Source: Melioribacteraceae bacterium
Lineage (GTDB): Bacteria; Bacteroidota; Ignavibacteria; Ignavibacteriales; Melioribacteraceae
Assembly (NCBI GenBank): GCA_024103215.1
Contig: JAGFIY010000122.1
Span: 1 to 64,000, forward strand
Length of the DNA stretch: 64,000 bases
Direction of reading: 5' to 3'
A program made the translations under genes and the position numbers. Under the pieces are notes generated by a model, which made no database searches, was not told the origin of the DNA, and saw only the letters and a list, made by a program, of their open reading frames with translations. Below, piece after piece: positions 28,059 through 38,030 of this stretch; within the stretch, counting starts at the first letter, position 1; every line of letters begins with the position of its first letter.

Positions 28059-29627
28059 TCATTCATACTTTTTATCAACGATCAGTCTATGTTCAAAATT
28101 AGCAACATCAGAAGCGATCTGGTAAACAAGGCTGCACACTTTTAATATTTTTTCAAAATTTATTTCATGCGCATCGTCGCTTGACCGATGGTAATCCTCT
28201 TGCATATTATCATAAAAAAACACAATAGGAATATTTTTTCTTGCGTAGTGAACATGATCACTTCTGTAATAAAGTCTTTGTGGATCGTTAGGATCATTAA
28301 ATGAATAATCGAGAATGAACTCAGAAGATTGTTGATTTGCGTGACGTACAATTTTATCCAGCTCAGTGCTTAATTTATCACTGCCGATACAGTGAAGTGA
28401 ATCACTACTTTCTCTTCCGACCATATCTATGTTAATGTTGACTACTACATCGGAAATATTTTCAAAATTTTCAGTGAAATATTTTGCTCCCAATAAACCT
28501 TTTTCTTCAGCGGAATGGAAAACCACCATTATTGATCTATTGTTTCCCCTTTTTTCTGCAATAGCCCTAATAACTTCAAGCATAGTAACCGTGCCCGAAG
28601 CATTATCATCAGCCCCGTTATACACTTCACCGTTCCTAGTCCCTATATGATCATAATGTGCTCCTAGCGAAACAATTTCATGTTTTAATTCCGGGCTATT
28701 ACCTTCAACAATTCCAACAACATTCCTTGCGATGACAGTTGAATCCTTTAGCACGAAATTGAATTTGATATTTTTAGATAGTTCAAATTTTGTAAAATCT
28801 TTATTTTCCGAAATCAATTTCATAATTTGAGTTAAATTTAACTTCTCGTTATCGAAAAGTTCAATTGCTAACTTCTCAGTTATTATTATTTCGGGAATTG
28901 AGTTTTTTCTCTCTGAGGTAGAATCCGGAAGACGATAAGAAGCCGCATCAGCGTTTGAAGAATAATAATCCCAATATTTTTCAATCCTTTCGCTTGCAAT
29001 CATCACAATTCCTGCAGCTCCGTTTTCCAAAGCATTTTGGATTTTTTGATTTCGAGATTCAAAACCTTTCGGAAAATCAACACCTTCGAAGCGGGGATTT
29101 TTCCTCAAATTTTCTCCTGAAAGAATTACAATAACTTTATCTTTAACATCGATTGTTTCATAATCGTTTATATTATATTCTGGGATTACTAATCCGTAAC
29201 CGGCAAAAACCATTTTATAAGACTTGTTCAATTTAGCAGTATCAATTTTCGAACGGTTGGGAATTATAAAATTTTCACCAAGAAAATCAGTGATAGTTTT
29301 TTTGTTATCAACAAATAAATCCACAGTTGATGCTTTAGAAAATCCTATCGTATTTAATTTGAAGTTCTGAAAATATGTCCCATTATCTCCGAAAGGTTTT
29401 ACGTCGTATTTTTTCAATTCCGATGCAATAAAAAGAGAGGCCAATTGTTCTCCCCTGCTCGCGGCTTCTCTTCCTTCCAATAAATCATCAGCAAGAAATT
29501 CCAAATTACTCTTTAAGTAGTCTTCAGAAAAATTGAAATTTTGAGCAAAAGAATGGTTTGTTAAAATCAGAATTGTAAAGAGAAAGTGAAAAAACACCCG
29601 AATTTCTAGTTGTAAAAAATTATGCAT
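28059..29627 (-). CDS. Secreted M28-family zinc peptidase
   Basis: A 522-residue exported metallopeptidase, probably an aminopeptidase using two zinc ions. Signal peptide is residues 1-28 (ending SFAQ). A protease-associated (PA) insert spans about 150-220 (NGAAGIVMIASERI). The M28 core follows with metal ligands in SLGAHYDHIG (His324), NGADDNASG (Asp), HSAEEKGLLG (Glu pair), NINIDMVGRE (Asp) and EDYHRSSDDAHE (His). All five ligands are present, so it should be active. It is a single gene. A second M28 peptidase of the same build lies at 31894. Confidence 0.9.
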   Translation of the reverse strand: MHNFLQLEIRVFFHFLFTILILTNHSFAQNFNFSEDYLKSNLEFLADDLLEGREAASRGEQLASLFIASELKKYDVKPFGDNGTYFQNFKLNTIGFSKASTVDLFVDNKKTITDFLGENFIIPNRSKIDTAKLNKSYKMVFAGYGLVIPEYNINDYETIDVKDKVIVILSGENLRKNPRFEGVDFPKGFESRNQKIQNALENGAAGIVMIASERIEKYWDYYSSNADAASYRLPDSTSERKNSIPEIIITEKLAIELFDNEKLNLTQIMKLISENKDFTKFELSKNIKFNFVLKDSTVIARNVVGIVEGNSPELKHEIVSLGAHYDHIGTRNGEVYNGADDNASGTVTMLEVIRAIAEKRGNNRSIMVVFHSAEEKGLLGAKYFTENFENISDVVVNINIDMVGRESSDSLHCIGSDKLSTELDKIVRHANQQSSEFILDYSFNDPNDPQRLYYRSDHVHYARKNIPIVFFYDNMQEDYHRSSDDAHEINFEKILKVCSLVYQIASDVANFEHRLIVDKKYE

Positions 29628-29748
29628 TTAAGTTTCCTAAAATTTCTCGAGCAATTTAAGACAATTTATCTATTATTAACAATTTTCTTTACCATTATTT
29701 TTTTAACTTAGAACTCGTTTTTTTTACAATAATATTAATTGGAGAGAT

Positions 29749-30501
29749 ATGAAATCGGTAATTGGAATTATAACAACACTACTTATATTTTTAATCTTAT
29801 TTAGTGCGTGTGGGGAAGATTCAAAAGATAAAACAATTGAAAACACGAAACCGACATCCACTAATGTACACGCCTGCAAAGTAGTGGAAATAGAGCATAC
29901 ACCGGACTACACTTACTTAAATGTTGAAGAAAACGAGAACACATACTGGATTGCTGTCCCTCGATTAGATATAAAAGAGGGAGAAAATGTTTACTTTAGT
30001 CGTTTTATGGAAATGAAAAATTTCGAAAGTTCGGCTCTTAAAAAAACATTTGAATCCGTATTGTTTGTAGAGGATATATCTTTCTCACCTCATTTAGGAA
30101 ATCAAAGCGGTATGGTGATGGGAGACCAAAGCGCAGAAACAATGCATGGCAGAAATGTTGTTTCGCAAGTAACTAATGTTGAAGTCCAACCTCTAAGCGA
30201 TGGAAAAACAATCTCCGAGATATATGAAAAAGGAGCTGAGTTAAAGGGACAAAAAGTAAAGGTACGTGCCAAAGTCACTAAGTTTAACCGAAGCATAATG
30301 GATAGAAATTGGGTTCACCTTCAGGACGGTACTAATTTTAATGGTAAATTCGATTTGTTAGCAACAACTCTCGATGAAACACAAGTAGGAGCTGTTGTAA
30401 TTGTTGAAGGGATAGTTGATAAAGACGTTGATTTCGGTGCCGGTTATAAATATGACATAATGCTCAAAGACGCTAAGGTAACAGTAGAAACAAATTTATA
30501 A
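29749..30501 (+). CDS. Lipoprotein with OB-fold-like domains
   Basis: A 250-residue lipoprotein; the signal sequence ends with the lipobox LFSAC at residues 17-21. Two OB-fold-like beta segments follow: about 42-115 (TYLNVEENENTYWIAVP) and about 165-250 (GAELKGQKVKVRAKVTKFNRSIMDRNWVHLQDGT), the latter resembling the nucleic-acid-binding-type OB fold seen in many Bacteroidota secreted proteins. Ligand unknown. Ribosome site ggag precedes the ATG, and its stop overlaps the rmuC start by one base (TAATG). Confidence 0.72.
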   Translation: MKSVIGIITTLLIFLILFSACGEDSKDKTIENTKPTSTNVHACKVVEIEHTPDYTYLNVEENENTYWIAVPRLDIKEGENVYFSRFMEMKNFESSALKKTFESVLFVEDISFSPHLGNQSGMVMGDQSAETMHGRNVVSQVTNVEVQPLSDGKTISEIYEKGAELKGQKVKVRAKVTKFNRSIMDRNWVHLQDGTNFNGKFDLLATTLDETQVGAVVIVEGIVDKDVDFGAGYKYDIMLKDAKVTVETNL

Positions 30502-31784
30502 TGGATTATATTTTTTTTGTAATCGGTTTAATCATTGGAAGCACAGGTACTTTTCTTTACCTTAAAGGAAAGTATGCTTCCCAAATAAGTTCTCTCAAGG
30601 AACGCTCTGCTATTCTTGACGAGAACAATCAAAGATTAGATGCAGAAATAAGAACCATCAGAGATGAAAATACCAAATTGCAATCCCGGCTTTCGAGCAA
30701 TCTTACCGAGATAAAAAATTTGCAACAGAAATTATCCGAAGAAAAAGCAGAGATAGAAGAATTAAACAAAAGATTATCAAAAGAATTTGAAAATCTTGCA
30801 AATAAAATATTTTCACAGAACAGCACACGCCTTTCCGAATTGAACAAAGAGAAAATTTCGAGTGTGCTTAATCCTCTTGGAGAAAAAATCAAAGCATTTG
30901 AAAGCCGGGTTAATGAAATTTATTCTAGTGACACGAGAGACAGAGCCGCTTTAAAAGAACAGATAAAAATGCTGAGTGATCTTAATCAACAGATGAGTAA
31001 AGATGCGGATAATCTCACAAAAGCGCTAAAAGGTGAGACAAAAACTCAAGGTACATGGGGTGAATTTATTCTCGAAACAATTTTGGAAAAGTCCGGTCTT
31101 GTGAAAGGCGAACAGTATAAGATACAAGAAAGTATAACGCAAGAAGACGGGAGACGACTTCAGCCTGATGTGGTGGTTTATCTTCCCGAGAATAAAACTT
31201 TAATAATAGATTCTAAAGTATCTCTAACTGCTTACGAAAGATTCACTTCGAGCGATGAGGATGAGGAAAGGAAAAATTTTCTTAAGCAGCACATCGACTC
31301 CATAAGAAATCACATAAAATCACTGAGCGAAAAAAACTATCAAAATATATCTAAACTTAACTCACACGATTTCGTATTAATGTTCTTACCAATAGAACCT
31401 GCATTTGCACTTGCTGTTCAAAACGAGGAAAACATTTTCAATTATGCTTTTGAGAGAAATATTGTTATCGTAAGTCCTTCGACGTTATTTGCAGTGCTTA
31501 GAACAATTGAAAGCATTTGGAGGCAGGAAAAGCAATCAAAATATGCTCAAGAAATTGCTGTTCTAAGCGGAAGATTGTACGACAAGTTCGTTAATTTCTT
31601 GAGTGATTTAGACCAGGTAGGACAACGTTTGGAACAAGCCCAAAGATCCTTTGAAAGTGCAAAGCGCAAAATTAGCGACGGGCAAGGAAACATGATAAGT
31701 ACAGCCGAAAAAATTCGTGAACTCGGTGCAAAAAATTCTAAAACCCTTCCAGATAATTATACTGATAAAGCATTAGATGAATGA
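30501..31784 (+). CDS. rmuC: RmuC-family protein (DNA recombination)
   Basis: A 427-residue protein with an N-terminal membrane anchor (MDYIFFVIGLIIGSTGTFLYL), a coiled coil over about 25-110, and the RmuC nuclease-like domain from about 185: KTQGTWGEFILETILEKSGL, then LQPDVVVYLPENKTLIIDSKVSL with the Asp and the DSK of a PD-(D/E)XK fold. RmuC limits inversions and sequence rearrangement at short inverted repeats in E. coli. The gene overlaps the upstream lipoprotein by one base and the frame of the following peptidase by eight. Confidence 0.92.
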   Translation: MDYIFFVIGLIIGSTGTFLYLKGKYASQISSLKERSAILDENNQRLDAEIRTIRDENTKLQSRLSSNLTEIKNLQQKLSEEKAEIEELNKRLSKEFENLANKIFSQNSTRLSELNKEKISSVLNPLGEKIKAFESRVNEIYSSDTRDRAALKEQIKMLSDLNQQMSKDADNLTKALKGETKTQGTWGEFILETILEKSGLVKGEQYKIQESITQEDGRRLQPDVVVYLPENKTLIIDSKVSLTAYERFTSSDEDEERKNFLKQHIDSIRNHIKSLSEKNYQNISKLNSHDFVLMFLPIEPAFALAVQNEENIFNYAFERNIVIVSPSTLFAVLRTIESIWRQEKQSKYAQEIAVLSGRLYDKFVNFLSDLDQVGQRLEQAQRSFESAKRKISDGQGNMISTAEKIRELGAKNSKTLPDNYTDKALDE

Positions 31785-31893
31785 TGTTACAACTTCGGTT
31801 ATTCTTCTTACTTTTATAAAACATCTCAAAAATACTACTGCAATAAATATTATATTGCTTTTAATTCTTTCTGCAATTTGGAGTACAACTAAA

Positions 31894-33378
31894 ATGAAAG
31901 CTACTTTATCAATCTTACTTCTTATTTTTTCTTTTTCTACACTCACTGCACAAGATAATGCTACAAAAAATATTGCATCTACAATAAAATCAGAATCTCT
32001 AATAAATACCGTTAAATATCTTTCGTCCCCGGAATTGGAAGGAAGACTATCCGGAAGTAAAGGATATTTTAAAGCTGCTCAGTTTATGGCGGATGAATTT
32101 AAATCACTTGGTCTATTACCGGTTGAAAACAATAATTATTTTCAATCATTCAAAATAGAGTTGAATGAAATTATTCCACCCAGCGAATTGAGTATAATTG
32201 TAAACGGTTTGAATAAGAAGTATAAACTCGGGAGAGATTATGTCTACAGAGGATTTAGCGGAAGTGGCGATTTTAATGCCGAAGTTGTGTTTGTCGGATA
32301 TGGAATGTCAATACCTGCAGAAGGTTATGACGATTATAACGAAATTGATGTTAAAGACAAATGGGCAATGATGTTTAAATACTCGCCAAGTTGGAGAGTT
32401 AACGATACTATAAATTGGAGTGGAACTTCGATACGAGGAAAGGCTCATACCGCAGTAAAACATGGGGCAAAAGGAGTTTTATTTGTTTCACTTCCTAATT
32501 CGGAAAACCCCCAGAAACCAATCGGAAGTGTCCTAGCAGGTGAAGAAGAACATCTCGAAAACATCCCGCTTATTCACATTGATATTCCAGTTGCTGATGA
32601 AATTCTTTCTGCTTCCGGATTTAACTTAAGCATGCTTCAGACAATAATTGATTCAACGAAATCCCCTAACTCAATCAGAACAAAAACTCATATTAAAACT
32701 ATCACCAACACTGTATATAACAAAAATGCTGTAACAGTGAATGTAGTCGGTTTTCTCGAAGGAAATGATGAAGTTTTAAAGAATGAATATATTGTCGTAG
32801 GCGGACATCTTGATCACGTAGGACAGCAAGCAGGCGAAATCTACTTCCCCGGTGCTAACGATAATGCTTCAGGATCAGCGGGAGTTCTGGAATTAGCACG
32901 TGCGTTTTCAAAAATTAAGGATGAATTAAAGCGATCAATTATATTTGTTCTCTTCGCCAGCGAAGAAGCAGGACTCTATGGCGCCCAGCACTATGTCAAC
33001 AATCCCCCCTTTCCCCTAGAAAAAACAGTTGCTATGATAAATATGGACTGTATTGGTTATGGGGATAGCATAAGGGTGGGCAACGGTTTGAGCGCACCAA
33101 ATTTGTTTGAGATTGCAAAACAAAATGATAAACTCTACACAAAGATGATGGTAGATAACACTTGGAAAGGCGGTGGTGCGGATGCAACTCCATTTCATCG
33201 AAAAAGTATACCTTCACTTTATTTTGTCACAACTAACAGTTACGACCATCTTCATTGGCTTACTGACACATATGAAACTCTAAACCCGGAATTGTTTGAG
33301 AGATTAGTTCAATTAGTTTTTTATACTGTGAATGATATAGCTTCGGGAGATTATAAAAAAGAGGAAGTGATAGATTAA
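31894..33378 (+). CDS. Secreted M28-family zinc peptidase (second copy)
   Basis: About 494 residues. The start at 31894 gives a clear signal peptide (MKATLSILLLIFSFSTLTAQ) with ggag at 31880-31883; the open frame reaches back to 31777 without coding character. A PA-type insert (GAKGVLFVSLPN) precedes the M28 core, with zinc ligands in VGGHLDHVG, PGANDNASGSAG, FASEEAGLYGAQ, MINMDCIGYG and YDHLHWLTDT. It shares architecture with the peptidase at 28059-29627 but is far from identical, so these are old paralogues. Likely role: peptide trimming outside the cytoplasm for nutrition. Confidence 0.9.
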   Translation: MKATLSILLLIFSFSTLTAQDNATKNIASTIKSESLINTVKYLSSPELEGRLSGSKGYFKAAQFMADEFKSLGLLPVENNNYFQSFKIELNEIIPPSELSIIVNGLNKKYKLGRDYVYRGFSGSGDFNAEVVFVGYGMSIPAEGYDDYNEIDVKDKWAMMFKYSPSWRVNDTINWSGTSIRGKAHTAVKHGAKGVLFVSLPNSENPQKPIGSVLAGEEEHLENIPLIHIDIPVADEILSASGFNLSMLQTIIDSTKSPNSIRTKTHIKTITNTVYNKNAVTVNVVGFLEGNDEVLKNEYIVVGGHLDHVGQQAGEIYFPGANDNASGSAGVLELARAFSKIKDELKRSIIFVLFASEEAGLYGAQHYVNNPPFPLEKTVAMINMDCIGYGDSIRVGNGLSAPNLFEIAKQNDKLYTKMMVDNTWKGGGADATPFHRKSIPSLYFVTTNSYDHLHWLTDTYETLNPELFERLVQLVFYTVNDIASGDYKKEEVID

Positions 33379-33388
33379 TATCACTTCC
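33363..33388 (+). terminator. Hairpin overlapping the M28 peptidase stop codon
   Basis: A 10-bp perfect stem GGAAGTGATA / TATCACTTCC with a six-base loop that contains the stop codon. It lies between convergent genes. The following T tract is poor (ctattt), so termination is plausible only. Confidence 0.45.
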
Positions 33389-33404
33389 CTATTTGAAAGT
33401 AGTT

Positions 33405-35093
33405 CTAAAGTACTGATTCGAGTTTATCTAAAGTATCTTTAACATCTTTTGTAAATATCGAGACGACATTTCGTTTCTTGCTCAATAATGATTCTCGATC
33501 TCCTAATGCCTGCGCGACTTTCAGTACATTGAAAGTAAGTTTAGATTCATTTCTCCCGGCATCATCTGGAATAGCAACATTCTCCTCATTAAGAGAAATT
33601 ATTTGAAGGAACAATCCGTTGCCGCCATCACCTTTGTGAAGTTGACCCGTTGAATGTAGAAATCTTGGACCATAACCGAAGGTAGTTGCAATTTTGTATT
33701 CAGATAAGATCTTGGAGCGCAGTGGATCAAATAAAGCTTGATCATATTTTATCGGATCGACAAACGCCTGTATCGCAAAATATGAATTGCTTTGCTTTTC
33801 TATTCCACTTTCAACTAGTTTTTTAACACAATCGAAAGATTTACATTCTCCAACTGATGAAACGATCTCAGTATTTTCATCTATACGAATTGTGTCGGTC
33901 ATCGATAATTTTCCGGTTTCCTGATATGCAGAAAGAAATTTTCGTGTTTCAGACTTTGCCGATTCAACATCAGGCTGATCGAAAGGCTGAATTTTCATAC
34001 GCCAGCCGGCAATTGCCGTAATCATTTCCCATAAGAAGAATTGTGCCCCCAGCGAATAATTTCCATCAACAGAGATATCGATAACCGGAAAATTTTTATC
34101 GATCAATTCTTTTTTTAGTGAATAAGTACTACTTTCATTTTCGAACGACGTGAGAACAAAAATTCTATCCTTCGAATAATTCTCAATATTTGAAAGAGGT
34201 TCAAGATCAACAGGCAATATTCCTTTTCCAACTTTTCCTGTACTTTCTGCAACTAATTGCTCGACCCAAGCACCTAAATATTTTTGATTTCCTGAATTTA
34301 CAAGCGTTAGTTTATTGATATTATTAATCGCAGCTTCACCTAATAAACAACCGATTTTGACTGATGCAAATTCAGTAACCCTATTGTGAAAATCCTTATG
34401 TTCAAGCACAATTTTATTTGCTTCGATTAATAATTTTCTAACATCAATTCCCATCAAAGCTGCGGGAACAATCCCAAACAAGGATAATGCAGAATAACGT
34501 CCCCCGATGTTTGCATCATTTAAAAATATTTTACGGAATCGCAGTTCTCTAGCCATTTTTTCCAATCCGCTTCCCGGATCGGTTATAGCAACAAAATGTC
34601 TCCCGGCATAATCACCAATTTCGTTTACACATTTTGTAAAGAAATATTTCATAAATGAGATTGTTTCAACCGTTCCGCCCGATTTTGTAGAGACAACATA
34701 TAGCGTTTCTGATGACTTTAATGTTTGCGAATAATATTTGATTGTATCAGGATCGGTACTGTCCAGAACCAGCAATATTGGATACCCGAATTTACGCTCG
34801 AATATTTTGCTGAACACTTCCGGAGCAAGACTCGATCCACCCATCCCAAGCAGTAGAATATTTTTAAACTTATCTTTAATCTCTTCTGCAAACGAAAGAA
34901 TCGAATCAATCGATTCAAGAGTCGTTTCGACCGAATCAAGCCAGCCGAGTCTGTTGGAAATCTCATCCGGTTTTTCACTCCAAACCCGGTAGTCTTTAGC
35001 CAAAATTCTTTTCAAGATATTTTCATTAGCAAAATCTTTAAGAGCAGAACCAAAATGATTTCCTAATCTTCCGGGATAAACTTTTACTTTCAT
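33405..35093 (-). CDS. pgi: Glucose-6-phosphate isomerase (TalPgi-type Pgi domain)
   Basis: A 562-residue cytosolic isomerase interconverting glucose 6-phosphate and fructose 6-phosphate. LLLGMGGSSLAPEVFSKIF near residue 79 and VVSTKSGGTVETISFMKYFF near residue 133 form the sugar-phosphate (SIS) site; GIVPAALMGI and TGKVGKGILPVDLEPLSN follow. The sequence resembles the isomerase half of transaldolase/phosphoglucose isomerase fusions more than the classical Pgi, and here no transaldolase part is attached. Single gene, convergent with the M28 peptidase. Confidence 0.87.
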   Translation of the reverse strand: MKVKVYPGRLGNHFGSALKDFANENILKRILAKDYRVWSEKPDEISNRLGWLDSVETTLESIDSILSFAEEIKDKFKNILLLGMGGSSLAPEVFSKIFERKFGYPILLVLDSTDPDTIKYYSQTLKSSETLYVVSTKSGGTVETISFMKYFFTKCVNEIGDYAGRHFVAITDPGSGLEKMARELRFRKIFLNDANIGGRYSALSLFGIVPAALMGIDVRKLLIEANKIVLEHKDFHNRVTEFASVKIGCLLGEAAINNINKLTLVNSGNQKYLGAWVEQLVAESTGKVGKGILPVDLEPLSNIENYSKDRIFVLTSFENESSTYSLKKELIDKNFPVIDISVDGNYSLGAQFFLWEMITAIAGWRMKIQPFDQPDVESAKSETRKFLSAYQETGKLSMTDTIRIDENTEIVSSVGECKSFDCVKKLVESGIEKQSNSYFAIQAFVDPIKYDQALFDPLRSKILSEYKIATTFGYGPRFLHSTGQLHKGDGGNGLFLQIISLNEENVAIPDDAGRNESKLTFNVLKVAQALGDRESLLSKKRNVVSIFTKDVKDTLDKLESVL

Positions 35094-35140
35094 TGAATTC
35101 CTTGTAAAGTATAAGCAATGATTATTGTTAGCAATAATTT

Positions 35141-36355
35141 TTATTCAAACTTTTTCATTAAATCTGAAACAGCATCTTTATGAATCATAAAATCCATCAT
35201 CTTCAGTTTTACATAATCTTCATGAAAGAAATAATAACCGAAATTATTTCCATCTCTTGCACTTGCACCGGAATCTTTTATTAAAAACCAATCCTTTCCG
35301 TCTTTTTCAAGATAACCAACAAGATGAATTCCGTGATCGTCGGTTGTTGTGCCGTTTGAAAATCTGAACTGTCGAGAATTCTCATCGATATATTCTGAAG
35401 GAATGTCGAATGTAGGAACAACAAACACATCAAGTTCGGTTACTTTTCCTGCTTCCGAAACATCTCCGCCAATACTTACTGTGTATCCTTCTCTAACTGC
35501 TTTTTTAAGAGTATTTATAAATTCATCGAGCGGCACATTGTGATAATCGGAATTTTTCCACCAGTTGTCCGGAACCGGATAATCGACTTTTGTGAAATAC
35601 GGTTTTTGGAGAAGCGACAAGATATCTATATAATCATCAGGATTTACTTTTATTACCTCACTCATAAATTGAAGCGGAGTGTAATCCTTTCCCTCGAATT
35701 CAAAACTTACTGGTGGTTTACCCATGTATGAATCCAAAATTGATATTATTGTTTCCATCACAACTGATTCATTCCACATCGAATGCTTTTTCACGGTCTC
35801 AAGATAGTTTCTCATATCTTTATGCATTTTGCTGTGATTATGAAATTTTTGTCCGGGCAGCATTCCGTCATAAACAGAGATCGGGACTATTCCGTATTTT
35901 CTCCATATTTTTGTAACTGCATTTGCTTCAGAACCTTCTTCAAAAATCGTTTCCCCTTTTGAGTGAATATAACCCAAAGCTTTTTCGATGTATTCAAAAT
36001 AGACAGTGTACATCTCGCTTAATTTAATCTTCTTTCCGGTTAGTCTAAAGATTTCCGATTCAAAAAAAGAAGTTGTGGAATAGGACCAGCATGTTCCCGT
36101 ATTTCCTTGTGAGACCGGTTCGTTGTGCCACTGAGAAGTAAACTCATCAACTGATTTAGGAAGATCATACGATGTTAGGTCAACTTGAAAGAATTTTCTT
36201 TCCGGTTTGTCCTTCTGTTCAAACTCTTTAATTCCCTTAAGAATTTCGTTAACATAAAATCCGCTCTTCCTTTCAACAAAAGCACCCTTATCCTGTGAAT
36301 AAATACTAATACTTATAAATAATAATATTAGAACTAATTTAATTAAATTTTTCAT
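35141..36355 (-). CDS. Secreted papain-like C1 peptidase (bleomycin hydrolase-like)
   Basis: A 404-residue exported cysteine peptidase. Signal peptide about 1-21. The oxyanion Gln83 and nucleophile Cys89 are in SQGNTGTCWSYSTTSFFESE, with the papain spacing. The catalytic His lies in TTDDHGIHLVGY near residue 338. At the third position the sequence reads WFLIKDSGAS, so the usual Asn of the triad (NSW in papain and bleomycin hydrolase) is replaced by Asp. Long inserts between Cys and His fit the bleomycin hydrolase/PepC branch, which are usually cytosolic; this one is secreted. Ribosome site ggag precedes the ATG. Confidence 0.85.
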   Translation of the reverse strand: MKNLIKLVLILLFISISIYSQDKGAFVERKSGFYVNEILKGIKEFEQKDKPERKFFQVDLTSYDLPKSVDEFTSQWHNEPVSQGNTGTCWSYSTTSFFESEIFRLTGKKIKLSEMYTVYFEYIEKALGYIHSKGETIFEEGSEANAVTKIWRKYGIVPISVYDGMLPGQKFHNHSKMHKDMRNYLETVKKHSMWNESVVMETIISILDSYMGKPPVSFEFEGKDYTPLQFMSEVIKVNPDDYIDILSLLQKPYFTKVDYPVPDNWWKNSDYHNVPLDEFINTLKKAVREGYTVSIGGDVSEAGKVTELDVFVVPTFDIPSEYIDENSRQFRFSNGTTTDDHGIHLVGYLEKDGKDWFLIKDSGASARDGNNFGYYFFHEDYVKLKMMDFMIHKDAVSDLMKKFE

Positions 36356-36440
36356 TTGTACTCCTTTTTATGTAATGCATTTCAAAATTAGTAAATAATG
36401 CTAAAAATTGATAGAAGAAGCGTTGTGGGTTGGGTTTTTG

Positions 36441-38030
36441 TTAAAACCGTTTGGTGAGATTGAGATAAAATCTTCCGTACGTAATATTCTCTTGAAATGT
36501 ACCTTCATAATTAAATGAAAGTGATAATTCTCTCATGATTTTCCATCCGAGATCAAACATAACAGTTTTCTGATTAAGTTTTGAATTGGTGTTCAAATAT
36601 TCATAATCCACTAAGCGAACACCTAAACCGCTGTAAATAATTCCTGAGATAATATCCCGTGACATTCTTAGCGCAAATATATTTCCATCCACATAATTTG
36701 TCTCAAGTGAATTATAATTAATACTGAGTGATGCTTCAACAAAAGGAACTCTAGTGTAAGAAGCAGAAGCTCCGAAAGTGATAGAAGGATTTTGATCGCC
36801 TTCTGTTTTTCTATAGCCATAATTTGCCGATAGCATCAAGTATTTTATTGGGCGTACTGTTGTTCTAATTCTTATACCTTGACGTCTGGCTGATTCAAGA
36901 AGACTATCGGCATAATCTTTAAATGTTTCATAATAAATAACGTTTTTTCGTGAATCATAACTTACCGAAAAACTTAATTCCGAAATTGGTCTGTACGAAA
37001 CTGAACCATAAATACCTGTGAATGAAAAATCGGATTTTTCTTGGTTGTTCTCGCGTTTGTACAAATCGATCTCTGCTGAGAGAAACAAATGAACGTTTTC
37101 AATAAAACTATTGTTATGTTGAAGATATAAAAATCTTCTATCTGTATTGAAATCGTTAGTCTGCTGAAATGCAGCTAATGATGTTTGAATAAGTCTATTT
37201 TTTATCGTATCGGAATGAGAGATGAACGCTCCATATTCAAATAATTTTATGTTATAACCGTAATCTGAAAAATTTGGACGTGAACCTACAATGGCTCCGG
37301 TGGAAAAATCACCAAAATTGCTTTCGAACTGAAATCCGTCAATTGCGCCGATATTTGAAACTTTTCTATTAATTTTTCTTCCGATGCTTAAGGTCATTCT
37401 TTCGTTTAATTCATAGCCGGCATTAAGACTGTAAATTTTAACAGCTTTTCCAATATTTTCCGTTATTTTAGCCCATTCGGTAGTTCTATAGTTAAAAGAA
37501 AGATAAGACTCAACCGAAACCGGGGTCTCGCCAAGATTTTCTCCTCTAAACGATGCGGTATAACGCCAACGTTGATAATCAATTGAGTTTGTATTCGATA
37601 AATTCGAATAAGTCGATATTGAGAGTTTTCCATTAATATTTTCTTTGAACGAACTTTCGAGCACTTGCGTTATTTCGCTATCCTGTTTGATTAATTCATC
37701 ATCGGTTACTTCTTTTTCCTGCACATCAACAATTGGTTTTTCGGCGATCGATTTTTTACCATAAATTTTATCTCCTACTTTAAGATCATAACCATTAATT
37801 GGTTTTCCCGCAGCTGAAGTTGTCGATAAAAATTCAATTAAAATCGCTGGGTTCATTACATTATTTGAAAGTGTAAAGAGAGTATCTTCGACAGATAAAC
37901 CTGTAGTATTACTAAACCTTACATATACATTTTGAGAAGAAAGATATGATACTTCGCCCTCTATTAAATTTGACTGTGCTAAAGCTGTTACAACAGATAT
38001 AAGAAATATGTATACTATTTTACTTATCAT
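36441..38030 (-). CDS. Outer-membrane beta-barrel protein of the multiheme operon
   Basis: A 529-residue exported protein with signal peptide MISKIVYIFLISVVTALAQ. A short globular N-terminal part (about 20-110) is followed by about 400 residues of alternating beta strands with aromatic girdles, ending YGRFYLNLTKRF, typical of an outer-membrane barrel. I do not recognise the family. Its start codon overlaps the stop of the giant cytochrome gene (ATGA), so the two are translationally coupled. By analogy with MtrB/PioB-type porin-cytochrome conduits I infer that it is a sleeve or anchor that lets the multiheme cytochrome reach the outside; no direct homology to MtrB is visible. Confidence 0.72.
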   Translation of the reverse strand: MISKIVYIFLISVVTALAQSNLIEGEVSYLSSQNVYVRFSNTTGLSVEDTLFTLSNNVMNPAILIEFLSTTSAAGKPINGYDLKVGDKIYGKKSIAEKPIVDVQEKEVTDDELIKQDSEITQVLESSFKENINGKLSISTYSNLSNTNSIDYQRWRYTASFRGENLGETPVSVESYLSFNYRTTEWAKITENIGKAVKIYSLNAGYELNERMTLSIGRKINRKVSNIGAIDGFQFESNFGDFSTGAIVGSRPNFSDYGYNIKLFEYGAFISHSDTIKNRLIQTSLAAFQQTNDFNTDRRFLYLQHNNSFIENVHLFLSAEIDLYKRENNQEKSDFSFTGIYGSVSYRPISELSFSVSYDSRKNVIYYETFKDYADSLLESARRQGIRIRTTVRPIKYLMLSANYGYRKTEGDQNPSITFGASASYTRVPFVEASLSINYNSLETNYVDGNIFALRMSRDIISGIIYSGLGVRLVDYEYLNTNSKLNQKTVMFDLGWKIMRELSLSFNYEGTFQENITYGRFYLNLTKRF

